The notes under the pieces: generated by a model
Databases searched by the model: none
What the model saw: the letters and a program-made list of their open reading frames with translations, nothing else
What the model was told of the DNA's origin: nothing
Program-made: the position numbers and the translations under genes
Shown here: in pieces, positions 9,301 through 17,677 of the stretch
Layout of the letters: each line of letters starts with the position of its first letter
How positions within the stretch are numbered: the first letter of the stretch is position 1
Assembly: GCA_030637515.1 (NCBI GenBank)
Contig: DAOWGM010000022.1
Span: 1-64,000, forward strand
Origin: Bacteroidales bacterium
Lineage (GTDB): Bacteria; Bacteroidota; Bacteroidia; Bacteroidales; UBA12077
Length of the DNA stretch: 64,000 bases
Direction of reading: 5' to 3'

Positions 9301-10776
9301 TTTCTCAGTTAAGAAACCATCAATAACAATGTTTTGATAATTGTAGTTGTTTATTTCAATATTATGAATAACTCCATCTGTGGTTGCTTTTATTGTTTTA
9401 TTTGTACCCACCAAACCTTTTATCTGAGCATTCATGGTGATTTTACCTATTAGAGAATCTTCCGGAACAAGTTGCCCAATAAAGAAATCTGTAGTTTTAA
9501 GGTTTCCGTTAAAAGCAAGGGTCTTTGATGTATCAGGTTTTAATGACAGGTCAGTAGAAATATTTCCAAGATCAGAAGTGAACTTTCCGTACGTAACAAA
9601 ATCATCATAAAATCCGGCAAAATTACCTTTGTAGCTTATAATTCCAAGCTGATCAAATCTTTCCGGGATTTCAATCTTTTTGTTATTTTTTAGAAATTTA
9701 TTGATAAGTTCAAAATCTTGTGCCCATGTTGTAAGTTTCTTAAAATCAAAATACATAAACATTTGTTTATGATTCGGGAGTCCATTCAAACTGAAATCAG
9801 TAATTAATTCTGTTTGCTCTCCAATATGGAAACTTACATTTTTACCTTTAAATGTACTGAGCTTACTATAAACTCTACCTGAAAGAACTGTATTTAAAGA
9901 TATATCTTTAAAAATGGGTGCGAAATATCCAATATCTGTAAAGCTTATATTTGATTCCTGAAAAGTAAAATCAAGCTTTATATTTTTAGCAAATTTGCGG
10001 AATTCTTCATAGTTATTAAACCGGAATGATAATGAATCGGAATTGATATAAGAGTATGGTGTTCTTATTTTTACATTGCTACATTTTATGTGATTAGCAC
10101 TAATACTCATATTTAACTTGAGGTTGTATGCAGAAAAACCTGATTGCTCTTTAAACTTTAGTTTTTTGATATAGAAAGAAGTTGCTCCTTTGTCAAATTG
10201 AAGATTGCGTACATCAAGATCTTCAACATAGCAGATTAGGTTGCTAAAATTAATTCCATATTCTGATTTCTTTTTATGATATGATCTAAGTCTGAAAATA
10301 GTTTGTTGTAATTCAATATTTTGAAATTTAACATCCCATTTTGGTTTATCACCTGTGGTAGAATCTTTTTTTAAATTTTCAGTAATGAACTTAAGATTAA
10401 TTGGAGAAAGCGAATCAGGTTTATGTAGATAAAATTTTGCATTGATCAAATTAATCTTACTAATGTTGATTTTTTTAGTTTTACGACTAAATTCTTTTAT
10501 GTTGCAGATTATTTCATCGGAATAAAGCAGGGTGTCTTTTAGCTGATCTTCAATATAAACATTCTTTAAAACAATGCGATTAAAGAACTTAAAATGAACA
10601 GATTCTACTTCAAATTTAGCATTTAGATTCTCTGAAACTTCTTGAGTAATTTTATGAGTAAGATAGGTTTGAATTTTACTGCTTTTTAGTATAAAAAATG
10701 CAGCTGTTGGCAAAGTAATTATTACCAACAAAAAAATGATCGATATTTTATATATTTTTTTAATATTTTTACCCAT
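6313..10776 (-). CDS. tamB: TamB-like translocation and assembly module protein
   Basis: 1487 residues. A basic N terminus and single membrane anchor (~9-30, IYKISIIFLLVIITLPTAAFFIL) are followed by an 'AsmA-like' start (IQTYLTHKITQEVSENLNAKFEVESVHFKFFNRIVLKNVYI). A very long beta-strand-rich periplasmic region then leads to the C-terminal DUF490/TamB domain (~1100-1450), which contains GKGEGDLKMEIGSDNDFKMYGDFTIEEGDYLFTLQN, a hallmark of the family. TamB-type proteins form a periplasm-spanning groove implicated in phospholipid transport and outer-membrane protein assembly. It is somewhat longer than E. coli TamB (1259 residues), as is usual in Bacteroidetes. Divergent from tsaD with only 60 bases between, and upstream of exbB on the same strand. 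No TamA-like barrel gene is adjacent. Confidence 0.92.
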   Translation of the reverse strand: MGKNIKKIYKISIIFLLVIITLPTAAFFILKSSKIQTYLTHKITQEVSENLNAKFEVESVHFKFFNRIVLKNVYIEDQLKDTLLYSDEIICNIKEFSRKTKKINISKINLINAKFYLHKPDSLSPINLKFITENLKKDSTTGDKPKWDVKFQNIELQQTIFRLRSYHKKKSEYGINFSNLICYVEDLDVRNLQFDKGATSFYIKKLKFKEQSGFSAYNLKLNMSISANHIKCSNVKIRTPYSYINSDSLSFRFNNYEEFRKFAKNIKLDFTFQESNISFTDIGYFAPIFKDISLNTVLSGRVYSKLSTFKGKNVSFHIGEQTELITDFSLNGLPNHKQMFMYFDFKKLTTWAQDFELINKFLKNNKKIEIPERFDQLGIISYKGNFAGFYDDFVTYGKFTSDLGNISTDLSLKPDTSKTLAFNGNLKTTDFFIGQLVPEDSLIGKITMNAQIKGLVGTNKTIKATTDGVIHNIEINNYNYQNIVIDGFLTEKTYNGILSISDPNIKLNFSGDIDFSKEIPVFNFNTDVPYANLYGLNIDKEDTTSNLSFSLNANFEGNNLDNTIGEINFSNATLHKLNDSISFDTLKLVSEQGLDTHRIELKSDYIDASLHGTYKPTHLVQSLKNMYYNYLPALVHQAEDTTDLNFNNSFALNIDLKKTDKLAHFFLPKVFISDSSIIEFNYNAEQKRFLLNAFAKEFKLNNHTFYNLDISTFSNDSIFTALTKSNSLLLNNYFVLEKFKSTSIIHKNTIDLKIDWNDKDTVINKGKILASTSIKQEKPFDNPSFDITILPSQVIVKDSLWYISKSSINIDTTSYSLNNFTVSHGNQTFNAEGIISENDDDTLFLSFNKMNLSNVNILTKNNKLEFEGIINGEANFSNLYKSPLFYANIEIDNLVLNNENLGYTQIYSRWIDKYKAIQLEASTLENNNRTVNVSGNYYPEDKSVQFNVILDKLGLHILNPFLKSFSSDITGLGDGSVIVTGLLKKPQFNGFIYINDAAMTIDYIKTRYYFTTEAIVDNNILKFNNVDVYDSFKNDAKTNGQVKFGPNKEISVDFNIEANKIHSLNTTVEDNEAFYGTGFTSGIISIVGNKGNTFLDISAKTEKGTKISIPLVQTNSADNMEFLTFVNKSEEIKTLPEEYGPDFSGFRLNFELEITPDVEAQLIFDSKIGDVIRGKGEGDLKMEIGSDNDFKMYGDFTIEEGDYLFTLQNVINKKFKIERGSNIIWNGEPYDANVDFEAVYNLKTSLNSLVIDTSYYTNKDYYKKRIPVECQVYLTEKLMNPNIKFDINLPTAGDEAKTLLKTAINTEEKLNKQFLSLLVLNSFMPEQTGSDAYLSDGSATAGLGTVTTSELLSNQLSHWLSQISDEWDVGVNYRPGDEISKDEVEVALSTQLLNDRVSINGNVGYGGQTVNQASNIVGDFNVDVKLNKSGKIRLKAFNESNDKLLYENAPYTQGVGVFYREEFNSFSELLNKFWNRFHRKKENDESD

Positions 10777-10836
10777 TCAAATTCTAACGCAAAAGAAACA
10801 AAAAAAATTATAAATAACTCAAATTCTTTACAATAA

Positions 10837-11856
10837 ATGAGCATTACTATACTTGGAATTGAATCTTCTTGTGACGATACTTCGGCATCTGTTATTAAAG
10901 ACGGTTTTTTATTGTCAAATGTTACAGCTAATCAGGATGTTCATAAAGCATACGGAGGTGTAGTGCCTGAACTTGCTTCAAGAGCTCATCAGCAAAATAT
11001 TATTCCGGTTGTAGATCAGGCAATGAAACAAGCTAATGTATCTAAAAAAGATATAACTGCAATTGCTTTTACAAGAGGACCAGGACTGCTGGGCTCATTA
11101 CTAGTTGGAACTTCTTTTGCAAAGTCATTTTCTTTGGCAATGGATATTCCTTTAGTTGAGGTTAATCATTTACAAGGTCATATTTTAGCTCATTTTATTA
11201 AAGAGTACGAGAAAGAAAATAGATTGCCTGAGTTTCCTTTTTTATGTTTATTAGTTTCAGGAGGTCATACACAACTTGTTGTTATTAAGAATCATCTTGA
11301 AATGGGAGTCATTGGACAAACCATTGATGATGCAGCTGGTGAAGCTTTTGATAAATGTGCAAAAGTAATTGGGCTTTCGTATCCGGGCGGTCCGTTAATT
11401 GATAAGAATGCAAAAGTCGGAAATAAAGATGCGTTTAGTTTTAGCAAACCACGTATAAAGGATCTTGATTATAGTTTTAGCGGATTAAAAACATCCTTTT
11501 TATATTTTATTCGCGATAGTATTAAAGAAAATCCTGATTTTATTAAAGAAAATATGATGGATTTATGTGCAAGCATTCAACATACCATTGTTGAAATATT
11601 AATGGATAAGCTTGAAAAAGCAGTTAAACAAACTGGAATAAAGAAAATTGCTATTGCAGGTGGTGTTTCGGCAAATTCAGGATTACAGAATGCAATGAAA
11701 GATCGTGCTGTAAAATATGGATGGGATATTTTTATTCCTGATTTTAAGTTTACTACAGATAATGCTGCCATGATTGCAATAACAGGTTATTATAAATATC
11801 TTAATAAAGAATTTGCAAGTCAGGATATAGCTCCACTGGCAAGATTCCCATTTTAA
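10837..11856 (+). CDS. tsaD: tRNA N6-adenosine threonylcarbamoyltransferase TsaD
   Basis: 339 residues, the standard length. TsaD (Gcp/Kae1) transfers the threonylcarbamoyl group to A37 of ANN-decoding tRNAs together with TsaB and TsaE. Signatures: GIESSCDDTS at 7-16, GGVVPELASRAH, the metal-binding HLQGH (His111 and His115), the ATP-binding SGGHTQLV, DDAAGEAFDK and GGVSAN near the C terminus. All key residues are present. It is transcribed divergently from tamB across a 60-base gap and runs convergent with the MFS gene, ending 11 bases before it. No tsaB or tsaE nearby. Essential housekeeping gene. Confidence 0.98.
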   Translation: MSITILGIESSCDDTSASVIKDGFLLSNVTANQDVHKAYGGVVPELASRAHQQNIIPVVDQAMKQANVSKKDITAIAFTRGPGLLGSLLVGTSFAKSFSLAMDIPLVEVNHLQGHILAHFIKEYEKENRLPEFPFLCLLVSGGHTQLVVIKNHLEMGVIGQTIDDAAGEAFDKCAKVIGLSYPGGPLIDKNAKVGNKDAFSFSKPRIKDLDYSFSGLKTSFLYFIRDSIKENPDFIKENMMDLCASIQHTIVEILMDKLEKAVKQTGIKKIAIAGGVSANSGLQNAMKDRAVKYGWDIFIPDFKFTTDNAAMIAITGYYKYLNKEFASQDIAPLARFPF

Positions 11857-11867
11857 TAATTCACACT

Positions 11868-13112
11868 TTATTTTTTCTTCTTTGCTAAATACAAAGGGGT
11901 AGATATAATTAATATCAGAGCTAAAACAGATAAGCCAATGCCAATTCCAAATTTGTCGGTTAAAAATCCAATAATTGGTGCAATTAAAGCTGCAATAAAA
12001 CTTTTTGCCTGTGAATTCGCTGAAAGTGCAGTAGCAAGTACTTCGTCTTTATATAACTCGCTTACATAAGCTACACCAATTGGATTACGTATATTTTCTA
12101 CCAAATAGATACCTGTGTAAAACAATACAGATACAAAATAGAATCCATTATGAAAGAAAATACCACTTAGTAGAGCAAATATAAATCCTAAGTAAAGAGT
12201 AAAATTAAGAGCTAATTCTATTGATTTCAGTTTATCTTTTAATTTACCTGCCTTGTTTGAAGAATATGAGGTTAGCAAATAAATAATAAAATAGAAACCC
12301 CCAATAAGTATAGCAGATCTTTGTTTTTCGGTAAAAGCAAGCATTATTGGTATAGATAAAGCCAAAGTTTGAATTACAGGTTGCAAATAATCTTTAATAG
12401 CTTTGTGAAAACCACTATGAGATGAGAGATTTGCAACTGCTTTTAAAATTTGAATATTCTTGAATGAAAAGATAAAATCCGTAATTACTTCTCTAAATTT
12501 TTTAATAATCTGACTCCATTTAAACTGAATGCCTTTGTTATCGAGAATTTTAGGGTATGAAGTAATCAGAACTAAATCTAAAATATATGGTATAGTAGAA
12601 TAAATAAAAATTGATTTGTAGTTTCCACTATAAAATACAATTGATGCGGCTATTAATGAAGATATTGCAGATCCCATTTGCGACCATGATCTGGTTTTTC
12701 CGTAATAATGTGCTCGTTGATTTCCCCATCCTTTAATTTTAAGATAAGTGAAAATCATTGCTTTATGAGTCCCTGTTCGGAATGCATCTCCAGTAGCATA
12801 AAACAGAATTGCTATTATATAAATAAAATAGTTATTACTTAAAAAGAATATTAGGAACGAAATAATATAAAAAAGGAAGGAAAATATTAAAGACTTTCTT
12901 CGACCAAAAACATCTGCAATAACTCCGGAAGGAATTTCCAAAATGGTTATTAAAATTTCACGAATTGCGTAGAGCGTACCTATTTGTAGAAATGTAATTC
13001 CTTTTTCAAGAAAAAATAAAATTAGAAATGGCTCAAAAAATCTCAGATTCTTTAAAAAACCGTAAAAACAGAATTTGTAATACTGAATATCTTTGTCAAA
13101 GTTATTAGACAT
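11868..13112 (-). CDS. Major facilitator superfamily transporter
   Basis: 414 residues with about twelve membrane helices. The loop between helices 2 and 3 reads GVIADVFGRRKSL, matching the MFS consensus G.(x)2-3D..GRR. The N-terminal LEIPSGVIADVFGRR pattern and the C-terminal GFLTDKFGIGIGLSVLAL resemble the DHA/'MFS_1' transporters of Bacteroidetes and Firmicutes. The substrate is not predictable; drug or metabolite efflux would be the default guess. It stands alone, separated from the upstream sensor gene by a terminator hairpin and convergent with tsaD. The C terminus is basic (YLAKKKK). Confidence 0.88.
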   Translation of the reverse strand: MSNNFDKDIQYYKFCFYGFLKNLRFFEPFLILFFLEKGITFLQIGTLYAIREILITILEIPSGVIADVFGRRKSLIFSFLFYIISFLIFFLSNNYFIYIIAILFYATGDAFRTGTHKAMIFTYLKIKGWGNQRAHYYGKTRSWSQMGSAISSLIAASIVFYSGNYKSIFIYSTIPYILDLVLITSYPKILDNKGIQFKWSQIIKKFREVITDFIFSFKNIQILKAVANLSSHSGFHKAIKDYLQPVIQTLALSIPIMLAFTEKQRSAILIGGFYFIIYLLTSYSSNKAGKLKDKLKSIELALNFTLYLGFIFALLSGIFFHNGFYFVSVLFYTGIYLVENIRNPIGVAYVSELYKDEVLATALSANSQAKSFIAALIAPIIGFLTDKFGIGIGLSVLALILIISTPLYLAKKKK

Positions 13113-13125
13113 ATACTAAAATTAA

Positions 13126-13152
13126 AATGGCACAAGAATTTCTTGTGCCATT
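13126..13152 (-). terminator. Hairpin terminator of the orphan sensor gene
   Basis: AATGGCACAAGAA (13126-13138) is perfectly complementary to TTCTTGTGCCATT (13140-13152). Read on the minus strand it is followed by a TTTTAATTTTAG tract. It ends the 13172-14167 gene and separates it from the MFS gene. Confidence 0.75.
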
Positions 13153-13171
13153 AAATATTTTAATTACTTAC

Positions 13172-14167
13172 TTACTGATGTTTTTTTAACGAACGAATTG
13201 CAATGAAAATTGAACCGATAATTAGTATCAAAAAGCTAAGAGCAAATAAGGCTTGTCTTGTAATGATTTTAATTATAGGATCATTTTTGTCTGTTATATC
13301 CGTAATTATCGATAATGCGAAATCCGGTAATCTTGTTAACGGATCTTGTTCAATATACATGAATTCTGCATTTAACTTTTGATCTTTTATATCAAAATCA
13401 GTTTGTTGATCTTTCTTACCTGTAAATGCATTAACTACCAGGCTGTCAGGAACGTATCTGTTAATAGGTTGGTCGATCAAAGGAAATTGATAATCATCGT
13501 TTCCAAACCAATAATTTACCGAAACAACATTTTCGTTTTCAGCTGTTATTTGTTTTAACCTATTAATAAACATTTCCATAATTTTATCGGCAACTTCAGA
13601 GTAACTACCAATTTCAATAAGATATTTTCCATTTTCTGAAGCTTGATAAGAATAAGACTTTAATCGTTTTGTAGATATTTCGAATTGGAAACGCTCAGCT
13701 AAAAATGCTTTAGATTTTAATATTCGATCTAAATAATTTGTTTTTTCATCACCAAAAGCTGAAAAATCAAGTCCCCAGTCAGGTGTGTAGGTTGTATTCA
13801 CTACTCGGTTATCCTCAATAATATATAAATCATGAAATATTGTATCAAGTCTTAAAGATTTTAGCTGCTCATTTAAGTTTTCTGATCTAAGATCAACTTT
13901 TTTATTTCGTGTTAGGGTTTCAAGTGCTTCTTTTTGTAAATCATAAAATGATTTTTCAAAAGTTTGAAGTGCTGAAGTCTGAAAATCACTTATTCCAATA
14001 ATCTCATTTCTGATTTTGCTGCGTAATTCCGTATCACTGTTTATTTGAACATGTATGGTGTCCTTTACAGTAATAATTGCTAAAATAATATTTAATAAAA
14101 GTACAACGAGGGTTACTTTAATAAATAACAATCTAAATATTGATTTTCTTTTTGAACTTTGGTCCAT
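13172..14167 (-). CDS. Membrane-anchored extracytoplasmic sensor-like protein without output domain
   Basis: 331 residues. A basic N terminus (MDQSSKRKSIFR) and one helix (~12-33) lead into a large extracytoplasmic region (~35-300), followed by a second helix (~303-324, ALFALSFLILIIGSIFIAIRS) and a tail of only about seven residues (SLKKHQ). This topology, with a coiled first helix (~60-110) and a beta-rich region with YLIEIGSY, is that of a Cache-type sensor from a histidine kinase or chemoreceptor. HAMP, kinase and GGDEF domains are all missing. No remnant of such a domain follows: the stop is 20 bases before a clean terminator hairpin. Monocistronic and divergent from 14370. It may be a receptor partner of a separately encoded kinase. 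I do not recognise the family by name. Confidence 0.75.
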   Translation of the reverse strand: MDQSSKRKSIFRLLFIKVTLVVLLLNIILAIITVKDTIHVQINSDTELRSKIRNEIIGISDFQTSALQTFEKSFYDLQKEALETLTRNKKVDLRSENLNEQLKSLRLDTIFHDLYIIEDNRVVNTTYTPDWGLDFSAFGDEKTNYLDRILKSKAFLAERFQFEISTKRLKSYSYQASENGKYLIEIGSYSEVADKIMEMFINRLKQITAENENVVSVNYWFGNDDYQFPLIDQPINRYVPDSLVVNAFTGKKDQQTDFDIKDQKLNAEFMYIEQDPLTRLPDFALSIITDITDKNDPIIKIITRQALFALSFLILIIGSIFIAIRSLKKHQ

Positions 14168-14369
14168 GGTAATAGTGTTAAATTAAAATCGCAGGTTAAG
14201 TTAATAAAAAAAGATGTTAGAAGTGAAAAAATGAACGATAAATTAATGTTTTAATTTTTTATTCTTACTAAGAATCTGTAGTTATATTATTGATTGGTTG
14301 TGGTTTAATATTTTTTTTAAAGTAACTTTTAAAATGCTTATTTTAGCATAAATTTTAAAACAAGAAACA

Positions 14370-15230
14370 ATGACAGATCTTACGAAACACAGTCTATATA
14401 AGCCGATGGAAGTTGATTCCATGTTATCAGCAATTTTCAGCATTTATTTGAAGAAATTTTTGACAATGTTTATATACAGTTTTGTGGCAGTATTTATTAT
14501 TCAAATTATATTATATTACTTGGGATTTATGGATCTTTATAATGTATCTGACCCAGAAGAATTGATGAGAAATCTTCCAGAAATATTTAAGAAAATGGGT
14601 GTTGTATCAGTAAGTTCATTTATTATTTATGGTTTCTTAAATGCATTTCTTGTTAATTATTTAATTAAAAGCGACTTGAATCCAGATGCTGTTGTAGGTG
14701 AATTATTTGCAGAGTCAGTACGGAAGTTTTCTGTTCATATGATTTTCTTTTTAGTTCTTTCTGCAATAATTATTGTTATAGGAGTATTTTTTGGTGTTTT
14801 CGCAATAATTATAGGGTCGATTGTAGCAATGGCGTACCTTGGAACAATAATGATGAGCGGAGGTGCAATTCTTGTTGCTGAAGAAAAAAATGCTATTGAA
14901 ACAGTTGCAAGAGCATTCACTTTAACACACAAAGATTTCTGGTCTGCGCTAGGCACAGTTGTACTGTTTGTTCTAATTATGTTTTTAGTGTCATTAGTTT
15001 TGACTGCATTAATTGCAATCCCTTTTGTAATTATGTTTTTTGGAAACTTAAACGAAACCGGTAGTATCCTTGAAGCTTTAGATTTAAAAATGTATGATAT
15101 TGGACTATGGACTGTTGTTTTAAATTCGATTGTTGCAGCATTAACGTATCCTTTATATGCTACATTATCTGTAGTCTTATATTTTAAATTAAAATATACA
15201 GAAGATCAGAAAGCTGCTAATTCACAGTAA
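14370..15230 (+). CDS. Integral membrane protein of unknown function
   Basis: 286 residues, with about six hydrophobic segments: ~28-52, ~76-98, ~122-148, ~145-172, ~195-225 and ~245-270. One region (TLTHKDFWSALGTVVLFVLIMF) resembles the 'glycerophosphoryl diester phosphodiesterase membrane domain' or DUF7544-like membrane proteins, in which an amphipathic FTLTHKDFW stretch precedes a helix. No catalytic motif is visible. Monocistronic; an AT-rich 30-base palindrome 29 bases after the stop probably ends its transcript. Function unknown. Confidence 0.75.
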   Translation: MTDLTKHSLYKPMEVDSMLSAIFSIYLKKFLTMFIYSFVAVFIIQIILYYLGFMDLYNVSDPEELMRNLPEIFKKMGVVSVSSFIIYGFLNAFLVNYLIKSDLNPDAVVGELFAESVRKFSVHMIFFLVLSAIIIVIGVFFGVFAIIIGSIVAMAYLGTIMMSGGAILVAEEKNAIETVARAFTLTHKDFWSALGTVVLFVLIMFLVSLVLTALIAIPFVIMFFGNLNETGSILEALDLKMYDIGLWTVVLNSIVAALTYPLYATLSVVLYFKLKYTEDQKAANSQ

Positions 15231-15259
15231 TAAATAAACTTCTTTTTCTCGTGGAATTT

Positions 15260-15289
15260 GTTGAATAAAAAAATATTTTTTTATTCAAC
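15260..15289. terminator. 30-base perfect palindrome, probable terminator
   Basis: GTTGAATAAAAAAAT (15260-15274) is followed immediately by its exact reverse complement (15275-15289). An RNA hairpin of this sequence has GTTGAATA at its base and an A7/T7 upper stem. It is placed where a terminator for the 14370-15230 gene would be, but it is unusually AT-rich for one. Confidence 0.5.
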
Positions 15290-15414
15290 GCAACCTTTTT
15301 TAAATAATGCTCATCTAAGAAGAGTCAGCATGCATTAATTAATAAAAGTTTTGTTTCAATACCCTAACCTAAATAACGATACTGTAATAAAGTGCAGTAA
15401 TTTTCAAAGACAGG

Positions 15415-15440
15415 GCGGTGTTAATAGCACCGCTTTTTTT
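15415..15440 (+). terminator. Rho-independent terminator in the intergenic region
   Basis: Stem GCGGTG (15415-15420) with CACCGC (15428-15433), a seven-base loop and a T7 tail to 15440. It ends 24 bases before the lipoprotein gene and does not follow a protein gene directly, since the 14370 gene already has a hairpin at 15260. It may end a short transcript that starts in 15290-15414. Confidence 0.75.
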
Positions 15441-15463
15441 ATTGAATTTATTTTAAATTTGAA

Positions 15464-15874
15464 ATGAAAATCTTAAAAATGAAAAAAACTAAATTATTAA
15501 TTATAGTATTATTTTACTTTTTAGTTTCATGTGAAGATGGAACGGTTTCGAAAAAAGACTTATTAACCAATACCTGGATACTTGAAGAAACGACATTGAA
15601 TGGCGAGAGTTTTTTGCATGAATCCATATATTCTACAAACAGTGTTTATACTTTCTTTGAAGATGAAACCCTACAAATTGTAATTACTCAAGATCAGAAT
15701 ATTATAAATGGAACATGGCAATTAAAAGATAACAATACTAAAATTACTATTGCACTTTCAGGAATAATGTATGAATATACAATTGAAAAAATAGACAATT
15801 CATATTTATGGCTATCTTTGAGTGATGAAGATGGTTTACATCAGTATAAATATATGAAAATGCTAATGGAATAA
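15464..15874 (+). CDS. Small lipoprotein, lipocalin-like
   Basis: 136 residues. A hydrophobic signal (KKTKLLIIVLFYFLVSC) ends in a lipobox with Cys23, so the protein is probably a lipid-anchored envelope protein. The mature part starts with an acidic EDGTV and contains LLTNTWILEETTLNG and IINGTWQLKDNNTKI. This paired 'W.L...' pattern is typical of the lipocalin-like small lipoproteins of Bacteroidetes (for example the Lipocalin_4 type). A second ATG at 15479 gives the shorter MKKTKLL start; a -7-like TAAATTTG at 15454-15461 is too close for the first ATG and favours the second. Function unknown. Confidence 0.72.
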   Translation: MKILKMKKTKLLIIVLFYFLVSCEDGTVSKKDLLTNTWILEETTLNGESFLHESIYSTNSVYTFFEDETLQIVITQDQNIINGTWQLKDNNTKITIALSGIMYEYTIEKIDNSYLWLSLSDEDGLHQYKYMKMLME

Positions 15875-15956
15875 AAAAATTAGCGAAGTGTCTCGTTTAT
15901 TATTGATCAAAATTTTCTGAACACAAAAACGTTTCTAATGTTATTATTTAAAATTT

Positions 15957-16721
15957 ATGATAACAATAATATCTCCAGCAAAAACATTGGATTTTAAATA
16001 TGAAGTTCAAATAAATCAGAATTCACTACCCGATTTATTAGATGACTCAAAAGTATTAATGAAGGAGATGGGGAAATTAAACCCAAAAGATATTGTTCGT
16101 TTAATGAAGGTTAATGATAAAATTGCGAACCTGAATTTTGAAAGAAACTTATCGTGGAGAACTCCTTTTACACCGGATAATGCAAAACAAGCTTTATTAG
16201 CTTTTCGTGGACAGGTATATATCGGCTTAGATGCAAAAACTCTAACCGAAGATGATTTAATTTTTGCTCAAGACAATTTAAGAATTTTATCAGGATTATA
16301 TGGAGTATTGAGACCTTTGGACTTAATACAAGCATATCGTTTAGAAATGGGAATCGCATTAAAAAATCCTATAGGCAAAAATTTGTATGAATTCTGGGGA
16401 ACAAAAATTGGAGAATCATTAAACAATGAATTGGCAAAGCATAAGAATAATGTGTTAATTAATTTAGCTTCGAATGAATATTTTAAAGCAATAAAGCCAA
16501 ATACAATAAAAGGAGAAATTATTGCTCCTGTATTTAAAGAAACAAAAGGAAATGGTTATAAGGTAATTACTGTTTACGCAAAAACTGCACGTGGCTTAAT
16601 GAGCCGATTCATTATTCAGAATAGAATTGAAAACCCCGAAGAAATAAAAGCTTTTGATACAGGTGGTTATTTGTTTAATCATGATTTATCAACAGAAAAA
16701 GAATGGGTCTTTACAAGATAA
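15957..16721 (+). CDS. yaaA: YaaA (DUF328) peroxide stress resistance protein
   Basis: 254 residues, the usual length. It starts MITIISPAKTLDF, the invariant family N terminus, and keeps FRGQVYIGLDA, LRILSGLYGVLRPLD, YRLEMG and a C-terminal KTARGLMSRFIIQNRI. In E. coli YaaA lowers free iron under peroxide stress, limiting Fenton damage; the fold binds DNA. Cytoplasmic. Its last 257 bases (from 16465) recur, diverged but ungapped, at 17678-17934 beyond the lipoprotein gene at 16760-17539. The full-length copy is intact, so the gene is likely functional. It is convergent with the lipoprotein gene, with 38 bases between. Confidence 0.95.
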   Translation: MITIISPAKTLDFKYEVQINQNSLPDLLDDSKVLMKEMGKLNPKDIVRLMKVNDKIANLNFERNLSWRTPFTPDNAKQALLAFRGQVYIGLDAKTLTEDDLIFAQDNLRILSGLYGVLRPLDLIQAYRLEMGIALKNPIGKNLYEFWGTKIGESLNNELAKHKNNVLINLASNEYFKAIKPNTIKGEIIAPVFKETKGNGYKVITVYAKTARGLMSRFIIQNRIENPEEIKAFDTGGYLFNHDLSTEKEWVFTR

Positions 16722-16759
16722 CCACTTTTTTAATACTTCGTTTTTATAATTTAAGTCAA

Positions 16760-17539
16760 TTATTTTATTGCCAGTTTTATATTCTTAATCCATACTATTG
16801 TCGGAGAAGTCAAACTAGACATTGAAGAGTTTGGTGTTCCTCCTGCAAGTTTGCTTCCATTTCCACTCCCGGAGCGTGTTCTTCCTCCCCTGCTGCTTGA
16901 TCGTTCATCCTTTACATGAGTAGGCTTGGTTAACTGTTTAGGTGCTTCCAATGCTCCCGTTTTTAAACCGATACTCAGTTTTTTTAGTGAGATGTTAGTG
17001 TAATTATCATAAATCGATTTAAAAGGAATCTTCATTTCGTAATAAAGCGATTTAAATTTGTCCTGATCTATAGAAATTTCTACTCCATAAGGATTTTGAC
17101 TTATAAAATAAGTTTCCGTATATTCTTTGAATCCTATAAATTCTGATTCAAGTAATTGGTTTTTATTCCATTCAGGAGAATCTTTCATCTCTTTTATTTT
17201 GTTCTTGTTCAACTTAGGTAAAGTTTTTTTAATAGGGCAGGATATACCAACATTTTCTTTTTTCTTTCCTGTAGTATCTATCCATACAGTGAATCCTGCT
17301 AATATCAGTTTCCTTTGAATGTCTTGATCGTTAATGTTAATACGGATATATAAATTCTCTTTATCATTTGAAATACCATAAGAGAAACTATTATTATTTC
17401 TTGATTCAAGTGTTGTTTTCCAATCAGAAGAAGAACCATCAATTTTTAAAGGTTTCGTTTCATAGCTTGCTTGGTAGGTACTGCATCCAGTAATTAGCAG
17501 AATAGAAAAAAATGAAATAAATATAATATTGGCTTTCAT
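16760..17539 (-). CDS. Surface lipoprotein with DOMON/CBM9-like domain (copy 1)
   Basis: 259 residues. The signal peptide MKANIIFISFFSILLITGCSTY has a lipobox with Cys19. The mature protein begins with LKIDGSSSDWK and continues with NLYIRININDQ and FTVWIDTTGKK. This 'I-DG--DW...LYI-I-V-D' layout is that of CBM9/DOMON-like beta-sandwich domains, which bind sugars or haem. Near the C terminus (~205-240) is a Ser/Gly/Arg-rich low-complexity stretch (SSSRGGRTRSGSGNGSK), followed by a closing strand SPTIVWIKNIKLA. It is a close paralogue, roughly 70% identical by eye in the core, of the protein at 21451-22236. It sits between the intact yaaA and a fragment of yaaA, suggesting arrival by duplication or recombination. 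Ligand unknown. Confidence 0.8.
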   Translation of the reverse strand: MKANIIFISFFSILLITGCSTYQASYETKPLKIDGSSSDWKTTLESRNNNSFSYGISNDKENLYIRININDQDIQRKLILAGFTVWIDTTGKKKENVGISCPIKKTLPKLNKNKIKEMKDSPEWNKNQLLESEFIGFKEYTETYFISQNPYGVEISIDQDKFKSLYYEMKIPFKSIYDNYTNISLKKLSIGLKTGALEAPKQLTKPTHVKDERSSSRGGRTRSGSGNGSKLAGGTPNSSMSSLTSPTIVWIKNIKLAIK

Positions 17540-17677
17540 GAGCTTATTTTGTTTAATTCTTAATTAAGGTTTATACTTAGAACGTAAAAATAAAAATAAT
17601 TTAATTTATTATTAAATTTTTTTCTAAGATAGATTATTATCATTAAAACAATGATTATTTATTAATAATTTCTATTA

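Noticed and set aside
17540..17677. AT-rich stretch before the yaaA fragment
   Set aside because: I looked for a promoter or another gene remnant and found only short imperfect pairings.
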